Below are positions 23,631 to 37,426 of a DNA stretch of 64,000 bases, piece after piece. Positions within the stretch are counted from its first letter, which is position 1. Every line of letters starts with the position of its first letter. Position numbers and translations under genes: made by a program. The notes beneath the pieces were generated by a model. The model saw only the letters and a list, made by a program, of their open reading frames with translations. It had not been told where the DNA came from and searched no databases. Source of the DNA: Strix aluco (Eukaryota; Chordata; Aves; Strigiformes; Strigidae); the NCBI RefSeq assembly GCF_031877795.1, contig NC_133940.1, positions 14,013,985-14,077,984 on the forward strand, in the 5' to 3' direction.

Positions 23631-26600
23631 AGATCTTAATTTCTCCCCTTGTAGCTGCTGTGGGAACAAGCAAGTGGTTAACTGGGATTCCGAGCAGCTC
23701 CAGAGGCTGCAGGATGACTCAGTGTTTGCACCAGGCTGTGAGAACTCAATTGATTTTGTCCTTGTAGGGAATCAGCGTTATCAGCCTGGCTTTTGCACAT
23801 GACAAGCAGTTTTTTGAACATTTTATGCAAAAGTTCACAGTAGGACAGTTGGATTCTTGGGTCTCGCAGTGAGTGAAAATTTGGCAGAGGGAGGCAGAAT
23901 TTGGATGGAGGAAACCAGACAGGGTTCCACCCCACCGCTCCCCAATTTGTGGGACTTTTGCATTTGAATATTAATGCCTTTTTTCTTTGCACACAGTGGA
24001 GCTTTGTGACTGAAGGTCCCAAAGAAGACATCAATAAAAGCAACACTTAGGAGGCCTTTTGGAGAGCCATGTTTCTTCCCCAAACCCCTCTAACAGCCCT
24101 CTGGGTGTCACTGGGGAGGGAGAACACCCACCTTGTCCCTCCCAGCTCACACCAAGTACAAGATCATCCCAAATCCCACCAAAAAAATACCCCTGTGGGG
24201 AGATGATTGCAAAATTTGGTCCAACCAGGAGCTCTGCTGCCACATCTATATCCACCAGATGCACCTTGTTGGAGGGGGAAAGGCCTGCAATTAGATTGCA
24301 CTGTAACGTTCAAGAAAAACTGCTTTTTGATTACAAAAATGATTAATCGCCATCCCTTCTGGGCAGATCACATCCGTCTGCAGCAGTGGCCGGCAGACAG
24401 AGCCATTCAGTACTTTGCAGCTGAGGGGGATGAATCAGTAGCATGGAGCCTGGTAGTTGTCCTAGGGAGGAAAAATCTCTCTTTTATATATATACACATA
24501 TATATACACACACATACATACATAGGTATCTTGAGCTTGAAACCCGTTTTCTGCTGCCCAAGGAGCACCTGTTTGCCATTCAATGACTCTGTGAAATACC
24601 CTGAGATCTTGCACACTCCTGCTCGTGCCTTTGCTTTCATTTGGTGTGTGCAGGACGAGACGCTCTGTGTGGATGATGTGGGAAGTTAATAATGTCCCAG
24701 ATAATGAAGTTTCATTAACAAACTGTTCATCTGTGGCAGCTTGGTGACAGATTTTTCCCCTGACTGCAGCTGGGTGAAAACAGGTATAAAACACAGCCCT
24801 TTCCCCAACCAGTGACGTGGTCAAGAACTTCACAGAGAAGCAAGTGCCAATTATTAAAAGACATGTGCTTTTAAAGATAAGCCCAGCTCGTGTTACAGTT
24901 TCCAAGGTGAGTCTTTTATTCACAAGCCACAAGCTGAAAACCATTTTGAGGCAGGCTGGGTGGGATGTAGGGGAGCTCATTGCTCCTCCGTCTTGGCCCC
25001 GTGTAGCTGCTCCCCTGTGGAGAGGTTTGGCCTGGGAAAAGAAGGTGCTGCACTAACATCTGCTAAAGCCTCAGCAGGTTTTAGTGCTGCTCCTCATTAT
25101 GGCAGCATTGGGCTGGCTACTACAACAGTGGCTCTGGATGCATAGTCTGTTTGCTGCCCAGGCAAGCTGCCATGTGGGAAGGGGTCAGGATATGCAAAAT
25201 CTCCTCCAGCAGCACTACAAGAGGTTTATAGCACCAGCAAGCCATGCAAGACCAGGATCTGTCATGACACGGATATCATCTTTCCCAAATAGAGGAAGAA
25301 ATCAGCATTTAAAAAACTACAGAGCCTGCTAAGGTTGGCTGTTGGGGTGAGGCCCCTTCAGACAAGCGCCACTAAACTTCAGGTTTCTCCACATCTTTAT
25401 AATGGCCTTAAATATTGTCTGGAGGCAGTGGTTTGTTTTTAAGCCATGTCATTGATCCCTTGGACAGAAGTGGCCCAGAGCATCTCCTGGAGGCAGCGCA
25501 GCCCACGGCAGTGGGCTAAGGGCATGCTGCAGCCTGCACTCACAGAGCTACACTGGTACCTGAATAATCCCACTGAAACCTCCTGAGTCCTCTGGAAAGC
25601 TGCAGGGCCCAATTGAACGGGTAAATGCTGTGTACAGTGATGGAAAGTGGCAGAGCTGAGTCCTGTGAGGTGAAGATGCCGCTTTCAGCACCAACACAGA
25701 CTCTGGTTGTCCACAATATATCAACCCTGCCTGCAAATGCTGGCCACAGCCACAAAACTATTAATATTAGTAATTTTCTCCTAGCTAATGTGATTATTAT
25801 TTATATGAGACTAATAAACACTAATTCTCACACTGATGGTTTTGCTCTGAATAATTCATTCGCCAACACATTCAAAAGTGCACAATGCAACAGTTTTGAT
25901 GTGTGAGATTTTCACATCAATTTCTTTAGTGCTTGTGAGGAGGGTTTGGCCCTGCGTCCTGTGTTCACTTCGGTCTGCCCAGCGTCCCGAGCTCCCCGGA
26001 CCCCCACCGCTCCTCCCGGCACCGCAGGGCAGGAGGTGCCATGGGTTACGCCATGTGCGGCATGAAGCACGTCAGCGGACACCCACATGGTCTTTGCCGT
26101 CATACCTGAAAACATCTCTCGCTCTGCAAAGCCCTCAAAGATGCTAGTCTGTGCACTGGGGGTTTCTGTTCTCTCACCATGGCCAGATTTGTTTTCATAG
26201 GGTTGCTCACAGCAGCCTTGCTCTTACCCAGAACCTACATACATCTACACCTATATATAGAAGGGGGAATGTGTACATGCATACAGAATATACTATAAAA
26301 TTACCACTCTTCTGTTGGTATTTCAAAAGCATCCTCACTGACTTTGCATGCCTCTGGCACATCAGGAGGCAGTCCTGTTTCTCTGAGCACTGTCACAAGA
26401 TGCCCCACAGCCAGTGTAAGGGCAGGTGCCAGACTGAACCACCAGCTCCTGCCCCATTTCTACCAGCTTTTCTCCCACATGTGGCCAAAGACTTGTTTCC
26501 TCTGCTATCTAGAACACACTGGGGGTGTAATAAATAAATTGTAAGTATTTAGTCCATACTGAGTGACTTAAACCCCCAGATTACTGAGACGGGAGATCAT

Positions 26601-29600
26601 GGTCTGCCCATGCACAAAAGCCTGCTTCCATTGGGATGGGGCAGCCCTGGGTACTCAGTGGATGGCCTGGTTTTGCTGCGGGTGATGCTGGACCCCAAAG
26701 CCACCCCGGCGAGGGGGACTTGCCTGTGCTGCAGCCCTGTGTCACCAGTACACCTCCCCAGTCACCGGTATGCCTCCCACGCTGCAGCAGGATCCACTGC
26801 AGGAACACGGTCCTGGCAGCTCCATCACCAGTACAGCAGTGGCCTCTGGGCATCCCTCATGGCCCACCTGATGTCAGCCCACAGGCACTGTCCCCGTGCT
26901 TCTCTCTGTAAGCTGATGCATTTTTCTCCCTCCAAATAAGCAGCATTTGGAGATGTGCAGGTGCTGTGCTGTGCCAGACACCCCTGTACTATATTTTGCA
27001 CCACGTCCCCCAAACCAGCTCCTGGGCAATTGTCACTGCTCCCCAGTTTGATCAAGGTTTTAACTTTGAGCCATCCCCTTCAGTAGACGAGGTAATTCAC
27101 TGTCTTTGAAACACAGTAAATTTGGGTATGGGCTGTCTTTCAGTTATAGACCTAACAAAGAGGTTTGGGCAGATAATTTATAAAAGATGGTAATAAAACA
27201 GACTGCACAGTTTAGATCTTAATAAAACTGCAATGCCTTGTGTCTGATTTTATAGGCAATTTTTATTAGCTTAGTACCTTTGTACCAGAAAGGTCTGACA
27301 GATTTCTTATAGTTGAGGGCCCTCCAAAGCGTGTCAGTGCTCAGTAGCAGGAGATCACAAACCCCTTGCAAACCCGTCCTCTTCCCACGGTCAGGGCCGG
27401 GATGGAGCTGTGAGGAGAGGACCATGTCGGGGAAGTGCTGCTCGCCAGCCCTGGCTGCCAGCCGGCTGCCGGCTAAGCCTGGCATCGCGCGTGCGGGACA
27501 GATGGTGCCTGAAAGCGCCGGTAATTAGAAAAGGTTTGCTAACAAATTTCATTCCAAGCCATTATCAGCAGTATCTGACTACCCATCCCAAGCATCCCTC
27601 CAGGCTGACCGCCTCACGTCAAAGAATATTACCACAAAATAAGGAAATACACCTTGGGCTATGCTTTGTATCTGTGACAGAGAGGGATCTCCCCACTGGA
27701 GTGTGCATGGGGTTGTGTGGGCATGGGACGAGACCATGGCAGCCCCCCGTCCATGCTGTGGGTGGGAACCCCTCAGGGACACCCCCGGCAGTGGCCATGC
27801 CTGCACTGCCAGTCCTTACACTGCCTTGTCCCAGCACTGCCTGTCCCTGTGCTGCCCGTTTTGGTCTCTCCCTCCAAGGAAACAAAGTCCAGGTGAGAGC
27901 AATGGCTCACAATGCGGTGGCCTTCCCATCCACACTTTGTGCATGGATGTGTTTATCTGCTACTAATTATCCAAATGATTTGCATCTTCTCTAGGACTCA
28001 GCCCAACTCCCCTTTGTGAGCAAACTGCTACCTATTTTTGCCTCGCTAGTTAAATTAGTTGCTTCAGTGGATGAATTTATGCAGTGCAGATTCGGAAGCT
28101 GCAGGACACTCTTGTATAAGACCCTGCACCCTCTGCCATGGCCATGGCCATGGGATGGGAGAAGGAATGACCTTGGGGAGCTCTCCCACCAGTAACGGCC
28201 ATGGGGTTTATGTTGTTTTTCTTGGAGAGTCTTCATCCCGATGCATGGCTCCACCTGGGGAGGACGGGGTGGTCGTGCACAGGTGTGCAGGGTCAATATG
28301 AGGTCCACCAGGTCTAGCTAAGGGCTTATAGCATCTTCTGGAGCTTCACTAACAAAAAACAGAGCGAGGATGAAATAGGGCTGCTTCAGGTGTGCACTGC
28401 CACTGCTACAAACAGCTCCCAGCAAAGACAAGTCTTATCCCTAACTCATCTTCCCAGGCTCATTTTTCTGTGTTCACGAGAAATGCAAATATAGATTTAA
28501 AAATAGTCATTAACAGCATTGGTGGTAAATATTTAACCCAGAAACCTTGTACTTTCTCCTCCCTCTGTTTCCCTGGGTGCGGGCACAGTGAAGGTGAACT
28601 GGCAGGAGAAAGCACAGATTAATGCAGGTCTTGATGGATCATTTTAGTCGCTTTATTAAAGCATATTTATATCTGATTTATTTATACCACACTTCAGCTC
28701 TTTCACTGCCTGAGCTGGCCCTTGCCCAGTGCTGTGTGCTGGGTTTTTCTTTCACAGTGGGGTTTTGGGAAGTTTTCGCACCCCACAGGTAAGGTCAAAC
28801 TCTCAAAGGCAGTGTTTGGGACTCAGCATTAGGAGTCTCCTTAAAAAAACCCCTCCCATGCCGACTGCTCAAAGACAGGGCCTGGCTAATGGGGGACTGT
28901 AGCTCTGACTGCTTTTCCTAGCAGAAATTAAGAGAAATCGTGTGTCTGAGATCTTAGGAGACCATGACCTGGAAGTAGCTTTTAATGAATGGAGACAGTC
29001 TTGAAAAGTCCCTTGCAGGCCTTATCTGCTCTGCGCCTCACTGATTTTTATTTCCTACAGGAGCTGCTGGCTAATTCAAGTCAGAATTGTGGCTTTATTT
29101 CATTCTCTAATTTTTATCTCCAGATGACACAGAACAGCTCCACATTCAAACTACTAGAACAAGTTTTTGCATGACATACATGCCTTCAGTCCTGGAGGAT
29201 TAGATGAAGGACCACGCTCCTGTCACTGTTGATAGAAAAAACCACCTAGCTGGCTTCCCATGGAAGCAGCACAGAAATGGGGATAAAAATGATCAAAACA
29301 GACAGTAAGACTGTGAGGGCAATGTTATGAACAGAGCACAGTTTGGTTAACAAGGCAATTAGAGCACCTGGGGGAGAAGGAGAGGGAAAGCTGTCCAAAG
29401 GGGTTTCAGTCTCAGAGACTCCTGGTCGACTCTTTTTAAAGAAGTTATTAAACCTGCAGAAACTCAGATTTTCCCCGAATAGGTGGAAGCTGCTCCTCCA
29501 CTCTGGTCCCTCTGCCCCCCTGCAGTGGGACAGTGTGGGACACTCGGGAGGGATAAAGGCATTTTCCTGCAGCCAGCGATGAGCAGCTTTTCATTTATCC

Positions 29601-30512
29601 AGTGCTAAAAAGGTCACATCCAACTTCAAAACCAGAATGATGTGGCCCATATAAAGAAATCATTTGAGTGTTTGGCTCTGCTCTTTCCTGCATGTAGGAC
29701 AACACCAACAGACGTGGGAGGGTGGTAGGGTTTGATCGGGACCGAAACCCCATCCCAAGGAATCAACACCATCATTGCCAGCGGCTGGAAGACATAGCCA
29801 GCATCCTTCTCCCTTGTACTCCAGGGTTAAAAAAAGAAAAAAAAAAAAGGGAAGAGAGAGAAACTGAGTTCTCGTTTTGTTGCCATAGCAGCCTTCTGGA
29901 TTATTTAGACTGATAGCATTTGTAAAAATTCAACAAAGGGTAGAGGATCTCTTGGAAATGAGAGCAGATGTAACATTGCGTGCCATATGCCACTGGGAAA
30001 AAATCTATTGGCAAAAGCAACATCATCAGAACGAAAGCCTAACCCATATTGTGCAGTGGAAAATGTCACTTTCCCTAGATTACAGGGTAGAGCTATAAAG
30101 CAGAGAAAATTACGTTCACATATATAATTGCTGAAAGACATTCTCAGCAAAGAGCCGAGCTGCTGCTGTGGGAAGGTGGGCTTCTTCTCTCCTCCAGAAC
30201 TTGATGAACCGCCATGTGATACAAAGAAAAGGTTGTTAACATTAAAAATTAATTAACCCTCACATGCAGCTTAATGGAACTCACTCCTGAGAAATCCTGC
30301 CTGCACAATAGATGAATTATAAGGGTCTCTGCGAGAGCGGTGAGTAATAGCGCCCTTGGAAAGCCGCTGGCTTTATACCCCAAGCTGCTGCTGCAGCAAC
30401 CACTGGAATAATGACTGCGTCTCTTGGTGCACCAGATCTAACCAAAGAACTGCTAAAAGGTGTTCAAAAGACGCTGGTGTCCTGACGGTGCTTTGGGGAG
30501 TTATCCTGAGCA
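23631..30512. other. Non-coding single-copy DNA
   Basis: No gene is supported. An alternating purine-pyrimidine tract lies at 24485-24524. CpG-richer stretches at about 25,970-26,050 and 27,390-27,520 are too short to call as promoter islands. AT-rich patches at about 25,740-25,870 carry several TAAT motifs. A tggccatggccatggg string lies at about 28,137-28,154. A purine run lies at about 29,828-29,860. Confidence 0.5.
24485..24524. repeat. Alternating TA/CA microsatellite
   Basis: Forty bases of strictly alternating pyrimidine and purine, mixing TA and CA steps and ending in catacatacata. It would be hypervariable, and such tracts can adopt left-handed DNA under negative supercoiling. Confidence 0.9.
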
Positions 30513-30596
30513 GGGGTTGGGGCGCTGAGGAGGGAGGGGCAGTACAGGCCGGAGGCTGGCGAGGAGCAGGGAGGCTGCGGGTGGGGGGGGAGCCGT
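30513..30596 (+). other. G-rich stretch with quadruplex-like spacing
   Basis: Several runs of three to nine G on the plus strand (ggggttgggg, gggagggg and a nine-G run near 30,580-30,590). Runs of at least three G separated by short gaps could fold as a G-quadruplex, though one gap is nine bases. No gene start is visible beside it. Confidence 0.4.
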
Positions 30597-33500
30597 TACC
30601 CAGCTGCACCCTCATCCCATCGCTCCCAAAAATCGTGGCCTGACGCTGCCCATATCTCCAGCTAACACACGGGTCAGGCCAGAAAGGCACACACAGGCTG
30701 AACCGAGGCTGGCACATCCAGTACCTGGGAGGGTGGAAGCCCAGCAGGGGGAAAGCTGTGGTTCTCAGGGGTCTCCTCTTGTTGGGACGTGATGTTGATG
30801 GAGAAAGCCCTGGGGAGCTCCAACAGCTGCCTGCCCCTGGCATTTCCCACCACCGGCTTCAGGGGGCAAAAATTCCTCCTTTCTGTAAAATTTCTCATTG
30901 CTGGTGTTTGCTGGAGGGCGGTGGGATGGCTGAGCTTCCCCCTTCAGTGTGCTCTCCCCAGCTCTTCATTGCTCAGGAAAAGGGAGAAATAAATAATAAT
31001 TTTTAAAAATGGGGTAGAAAGCCCTCAGATTTTTTTGATCAAGAGGCAATTCCCTGAGGTAAATGAGAAGCAGCAGTGAGGGAATGGAGGTGTTGGTTTT
31101 CTGCCTCGGCTGCTGGTGAGAGCAGAGGCCTGTCCCAGTGCCAGTGGTGGCCAGGTTTGTCCTCCCCATGCCTCCACCAAGCCCAGGTATCACCTTTGGC
31201 ACCGCTGTTTGTGGGGGAATTGGGATTTTTTTCTGTCTGCTTTCAAGGGAAACATTTCTGCCTGCTGGAAGTCTTAATGATAGTTTGCAATTTGTAGCGT
31301 AACTTAGGTGCCATTTCAGCCATTCTCCCTGTGCCTCCACGGGAGCAACTGCCTCACATCTCCAGGATCATTCTCCCAAGCTCCCTTTGATGGAGAGTCA
31401 GATAAGCAAGAGCTCCCATCACCTCTCACCCACGGATGCAATGATCAGCCCTTCAGTTATTAAACCCAAATATTTTTCTCACCAGCAAATTAAATAAATG
31501 GGTGAAGCAGCAGAGCCTTATCAGCTGATGCTGCCAAACCCCACCAAGAGCCCACTCTCTCCCCATTGTACACACCGCACCCGGGGTCATTTGTACCTAA
31601 ACCAAGTCCTCTGATTCCCTGCTATCATAGCAAATCTGCCCACTTCCAGGCACGATGAGATTTCACCCAGTATGTGAAGAAACATGAGCTGATTGGGGCT
31701 TTCGGAAGCCAGACAGAGCAGTGGGAAATCCCAGGCGAACACCACGGCCGGCTCCATGCCACCCCGGAGGCACCGTCACCCCACATGCAGTGCCAGGGGA
31801 TGAAATGAGGCTGGCTGGGAAATCAATAGCTGTGCTGAAATTACTTAGGAGTCTCCGCAGGAACCCAGTCCCGTGTCAGCTGGCTGCAGATGTGATTAGT
31901 TGCTTTGTCCTACACGTGTATTTGTAGGAATCAATAGCTATAATCTATCCAGAGCACACCTTAGCAAAGACTAATAAATCATTTTTTTCTTGGAAGAGAA
32001 AAAGAACAGCTGTTTTCTTGCTGCAAGGACCATCCTGAGCACTGCAAGTAGGGGAGGCTCTGGCTCTACCTGGTGCCGCCAGTACCCTGTGGGTCCCCTC
32101 CTGACCCTGCACCCTGGGAGCAGCAGGGGAGCAGTCCAGGACCTGCTGGGGCAGCACCCAGGGCTGGCGGACAACCAGGAGAGGAGGTGACTGGGACCTC
32201 CCACCACATGCTGTCATGTCCATGGACAGCAGCAGGAGGGGACAGACCCTACTCAGCCTTCCCAGGTGCTCGCTGCATGCCTGGGGCTTTGCAGGACCTT
32301 CTGCTTTGCTGCAAGCAACCAAAACCCCAGCTCCACTTCCCCGCTTCCACAACTGCAAAGACTTCTCCTAAAAAAATTATGATTTGGAATGAGGAAACCA
32401 CAATAAAAACTGCTTTAATTTGCACAGGCACCAAATCAAGTGCTGTTGCACTAGTCCACTCTCTAGACGTTTCTTTCATAGAGACGATTTTTGGAGTCTG
32501 GGTTTTGCCTGGACAATGTCCCCAAACGCAGCATCAGCTCAGGCGATGCTCTGGCATCCTTCAAAGAGCTGGACCCTGAACAAAGCCAAAGCTGTGCAGA
32601 AACCAGGGACAGCCTTGGCAGTCTGGCGGGCACTTGATGTGTGGGGAAGAATAAAAGATAAATCCCCATCTGGGCGGGTGAGGGGATGGAGCTGCTGGTC
32701 AGCATGAGCAGGGTGGGCGGGAGGTGGGAAATTTGGGGATGAGCAGTGAAATGGGCCCAGGGAAATGATCAAGGACACTAAACACAAACCTCTTTCCCTG
32801 CCTTTTATCTTGCCTCAGCATCTGGGGTGCATCATTTCATATATTCCCAGGGATGCAGGGTGATGTCAGCATCGCAGAGGCTGACAAGTCCTGACGGAGC
32901 AGACCCCATGGCCTGGGACCACCACCCCACTGTGGGACTTTGCTTCCCCGGGGACAGCTGCAGACCTGTGGGGAGAGCTTTTGTGAAGCCCCCACCAGCG
33001 CCACATTTGGGCAGGTCTGACGCTGGGCAGGCGTAGGTGAGCTGCCTCAAATCCTCCCAGGCGCTAGGAAAAGATTGAACTGAATCAAATCAACTCAGTG
33101 GAGCGATGCTGGGAGCTGAGGTCAAATCAAATTACCGCAGTGTTTTCTGGAAATGGAGGCACTGAAAGGGCAAGGGGTTAAGTTGAGGATAATTGGGCAG
33201 CTTGTTCCAAGTACTTATATGAAAAAGGAGATGTGGCTCATTTTCTGCAGAGGAGCAGAGGGAGAGCCTGGACCTGTTTCCCCAGCCCTTGTAAACGTTT
33301 AAACAAGTGGAAGATCTTCAGTGAATACTTTATTTGGTGGGTTTTAGCCCTTTTTACCCTGCTTGGGAGCCAGCTATGCACACATCACCTCTTCAAATGG
33401 TTTCTGAGCTATTTCCATGTACTCGTGCATAAACAGTGCTTTTAAAATACCTTTAGCAAGTGACCTTGCTGATGGCACTCTGCCATGCTTTTTTGCTGCT

Positions 33501-36500
33501 TCCCGGGTCTGTGAAAAGTGGTCGAGGAAAATCAGCTGCATCTCAGGCCAGGAAACTCTTGGGGATGCATGGAGCTGGGCACCCCCAAACTGAGGATGCT
33601 CATAGACTATCACTGGTGTGCAGAGACACCTGCTGCTCTCAGGTGCTTTCCTGGAGTTAAAGGTATGTTCTGCAAGCTGGAAAGCCTCTTTTTAAATAAA
33701 ATAATTAATTCACTCCGAATCATCATCCCTAACTAGGAGGCACTCCCTGTTAAATGGCTTTTCCACTGACGGGACAGGCCCCAGGATGGCCCCACTCACA
33801 GGCAGGCTGCACCTGCAGAAGAAGGGCTCAGATCCAGAGGAAAAGAAAAAAAAAATAATCAGAATGGTCATGTAATTATAGCAAATTAAGACATGGGTTA
33901 AGCTGGAGTAGTGGGGAATAATTACTTGCTGTCCTTCAAAGCCTCAGAGCAAACAGAAGTGGGAGGAAGCTTGCCGCAGGCTGGAGCAGGGGATGCCAGC
34001 CTGGCTCCCTGTCAGCCCCACGCAGGGGCTGATCCCCCTGGTCGCAGGATCCGTCCCCCACTTACGGCACTGGTGCTGCACCGAGCATGGGCAACCATGA
34101 CAAAGAAACAGTCGCTGGAGCCGGGTGACTTGGTGCAATTACAAAAGCCGGTGCCACGTGCAGAAGGGAGGGAAGGACCTGGCCAGAGGCACAGGAGGGG
34201 CAGAGCGGGAGAAAGGAGCCAAAATATTCTGAACAGGTGCACACAGAGCCCCTGAGCCATCCTGGGCAAGGAGCTCTCCCCGGCACTGGTCCCTGCACAT
34301 GGGTAGCTGAGGCCAGCTGAGACGCATTTAACGGGCCCCCGCGCCTGCCTGCCCGGGGCTTCTGTCGGGGCGATGGATCACTGCCTTGAGCTGCGGCTGA
34401 TGCCAGCCTGGAGGCCAGCAAAAATTACCTCGTCTGCACTTTCTGAAAGAAAAAGGTTTTTTTATTAAATTACCAGTCTGTGAAAAACATATATCATATT
34501 CCTCTTGAGAGGAGAGAGCCACATAAAATTTGAGCTCATTTAGACAAGATACCTTCAGCGAGTGTAAATCACTCATAGGTTAGTTAACCTCTCTTCTCAG
34601 GCAATTCTGCAAGTTAAATGGCAAAGCTTCCCCTCACCCTGAGGGTTTTTACTAAACTTGTAATGAATCCAGGTATGCTAATGTCTTTTTTCTTTTAATA
34701 GCGCAGCACAGTGACTTTACTGCCTGGAAGCTGTTTGCCATCATTACGGGACATCACTCATTGTTTACCTTGTTTTCTCCCCAAATATCAGTAAATCAAA
34801 AAAAAAAAAATTCACAGAATGGAAAGAGAATTTTATCAGTCATGGCAAACAATGCCATTTTTTGATGAGCATTCAAACCAGCAAATTAGGCATCTGCTGA
34901 TGCTATTCCATTTACCACGTGAAGGGGATGGGACACTGGGTACAGCCTGCAGCAGCAAGCGGGGGCCGAGCAGCAGCACGGGAGGAAGGGAGGGTCATGG
35001 CCACTACACTGGGCACATGCTGAGCGTGGACAGGGTCACCAGCACCAAAATACAACGAGGAACTCAGAAATTCCCAGAAAACTCAGAAATCCCCCAAACT
35101 GGCTGCAGCCCCTGGTTTATATCTGTGATAGCAATGGCACCAAAAGCTCACAGGACTAGGAGACATGCGGCCCCCCCACCCTATCTCAGATGGGATATTT
35201 GCCTCCTGGCCCGGTGTCAGCTCAGACCTGCACAGCTTATCCCTGCTGAGGTATTGAGACATGAAAGATGAAATGTTTTGCAGGCTGCTCCAGAGCTATT
35301 TTAATTCAAGGTGTAATTATTTGAAACAGCAATTACGTGCTCGGTGAGACAGACACAGACGTCTCCAAAATCCCATCTGAAGGGGAGGCTGCTGAGCGCT
35401 GCGGGTTATTGCCCATGGCACCCCGTGACCACCCCTATGTCTATGGGATTTTTGGCTCCTTTGTGGCTGGAGGAGTAGGAGATACGTCCCCCTCGGGTTT
35501 GAGCCTGTCTCTGCTCGCCTTTTCCCCGAGGCACGCAGCCACCTCTGGGGCAGCATTTTCCCCTGGGAAGCTGCACCAGAGATGGAGGAACTCCCTTCTG
35601 CTCCTCAGCTCAATCTGCAGCGTTTTGCCCATGAAATCACAGTGCTACCATGAAAAAATCTTTATGAACTTAGGCATGTTTTACTCATGTCTTAAAATCT
35701 GCAACGTAAAATATTGTCATTTTTAAGCCAGCTTGTAGCAACATTTCTCCATGTGCAGGGCAGAGAGCCAGCCCCCGGGCTGCTCCCCCTGCTCCTCACC
35801 CCTGCAGAAATTCAACTAAAAAGGGTTGTAGATTCCTACAACCAGGCTCGGCAAAAGCAGGGATGCACTGTCAACATGGGGAGGTGATCTTACGAGCCAC
35901 TGAAAAGTTTTCTCCGGTTGACTAATAATAAAAGACAATTTCTCCAGGCTCGTTAGAGCTGTGGTGCTAACAAGAGCGGGGACTGCAGCGAGGAGATGAG
36001 TGTCTGCCCTGGACAGGAGTGCTTTCTCGGCAAGGCTGGTAATGCCTCTCGCACCACATACAGAAAGTCCAAGTATCTCTGTGATACATCTGATAAATGA
36101 TGGAATATGTCCTTAAAAATAAACGCTGTCAAGGAAAGCTGTATGACAAAAGCTGTTAGCAATAACGGAGTTATGAGAGGAGGGGAAATTTGCCATTCAG
36201 AGAAAGATAACCTGGCAAATTTGCTGTATTCCTGCCATGAAAATAACAGAAACAATGCGCTCCCTGTTCTCCTGCCTATTCATCCCTTTCAAAAAACTCC
36301 AAGGTTTCCCACAAGCTGTGCAAGGATCATATTTTATCTGCTCATTCCCAGGTTCAGCTGAGGTTTCGGTAGGAGCTTGCTGAACTGTCGCTGCCTGCAA
36401 TTAACACTTGCAACTATTTTTATAGTGGGATCTGGGCTGGGTGTTTGAAAGTCCCCAGATAGAGGCTCAGACATGCGTTGCAGCGAGCGTGGCTTTGGGA

Positions 36501-36788
36501 AGCACATCACCCTGACTCCACAGGCTTCTCCCTACCTTTCATCCCTCCGATTCTCACTGAAACCTGGAGACCTGCAGAGCACCGTGGATGGGTACGTGGG
36601 TAAAAGGGAGTCAGGGCTCAGCTACTCCCTTTCTCTGCAAATCTTTGGTCTCAGCCTAACCCTTAGGCACTGCGCCACTTGGCATCGTAAAACCAGGGCT
36701 CAGCATGGTCCTCACACCCTGGTGTGAGCGCGGCCAAGTCTGCTTCTGCCCTCTGAATGTCATCATCAGAACAGAGCAGTCTGTGACT
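30597..36788. other. Non-coding single-copy DNA
   Basis: No gene is supported. GC-rich parts give many overlapping frames on both strands (for example 31945-32358 minus and 32073-32579 plus, which occupy the same DNA). An A-run lies at about 34,799-34,810. AT-rich patches at about 33,690-33,720 and 34,600-34,800 are unremarkable. Confidence 0.5.
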
Positions 36789-37426
36789 TCAACTGTCTTG
36801 AGGTTGGAAATTTGTCCAAAAAAGCTTCCAGGTGTTATTTGTGCTGCAAGGGAGCCAACCTAGAGATAGGGGGGCTGGAGCCAAAGGACTGTGCAGCAAG
36901 CTGAGGTGGGGAAAAGCTTCAGGAGTGCTGGCTATGGGCTCTCCTAGTAGAGAATAAATGCTTTCGGGAGCAGAAGGTGGCTGTATGGAAGATAGCTGAG
37001 GAAGGCTATGAAAAGCTGTCCTAAGGACAAGATCCTGATTTATTTTGTAGCTGAGTAAATGCAATGTGGCTTCACTGAGCTCCACAACATTACTCTGGGT
37101 CCCTGTAGCCCAGGATATGTTGCTCACTGCAGATACAAATTTGTCCTCTTGTGACATGTCCATCTCTGCATGGTCTGATATATAAGATCCTTACTATAAG
37201 TGGAAACAACAGTCTGGACCTGAAAGCTCTTGAGCTTTGAACTCGAGTTGAATATACCTTTGGCATCCTGAGGCCATCTCTGCTGGTACCAGAGGTCTGC
37301 TGGTGTTACTTCGGCTATGGTGAGCATGAAACCTACAGTGATGTCTGGTGCTATTGCCCAGGCTGAGGATGTGAAGCACAGTATTTTATTAGCTAACTCC
37401 TGGACTGAACCAAGTGTAGATAGCAA
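36789..37426 (-). pseudogene. Possible decayed coding segment of unknown origin
   Basis: Two overlapping minus-strand frames, 37426-37124 and 37163-36789, follow each other and together cover about 640 bp. Their residue mix looks more protein-like than the surrounding chance frames: few Pro/Arg runs and potential N-glycosylation sites such as NSS and NIS. CpG is rare across the stretch, as in methylated repeat or pseudogene DNA. A change of frame at about 37,125-37,165 would be needed to read through. I do not recognise a family. A degenerate retroelement or retroviral gene, an old host pseudogene, or simple chance are all possible. Confidence 0.22.

Noticed and set aside
27410..27994. 194-codon plus-strand frame
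   Set aside because: Cys/Pro/Arg-rich, overlaps four other frames on both strands, and shows no recognisable domain.
30373..30843. 156-codon minus-strand frame
   Set aside because: Pro/Ser/Arg-rich content typical of a GC-rich antisense frame; it overlaps plus-strand frames and has no domain.
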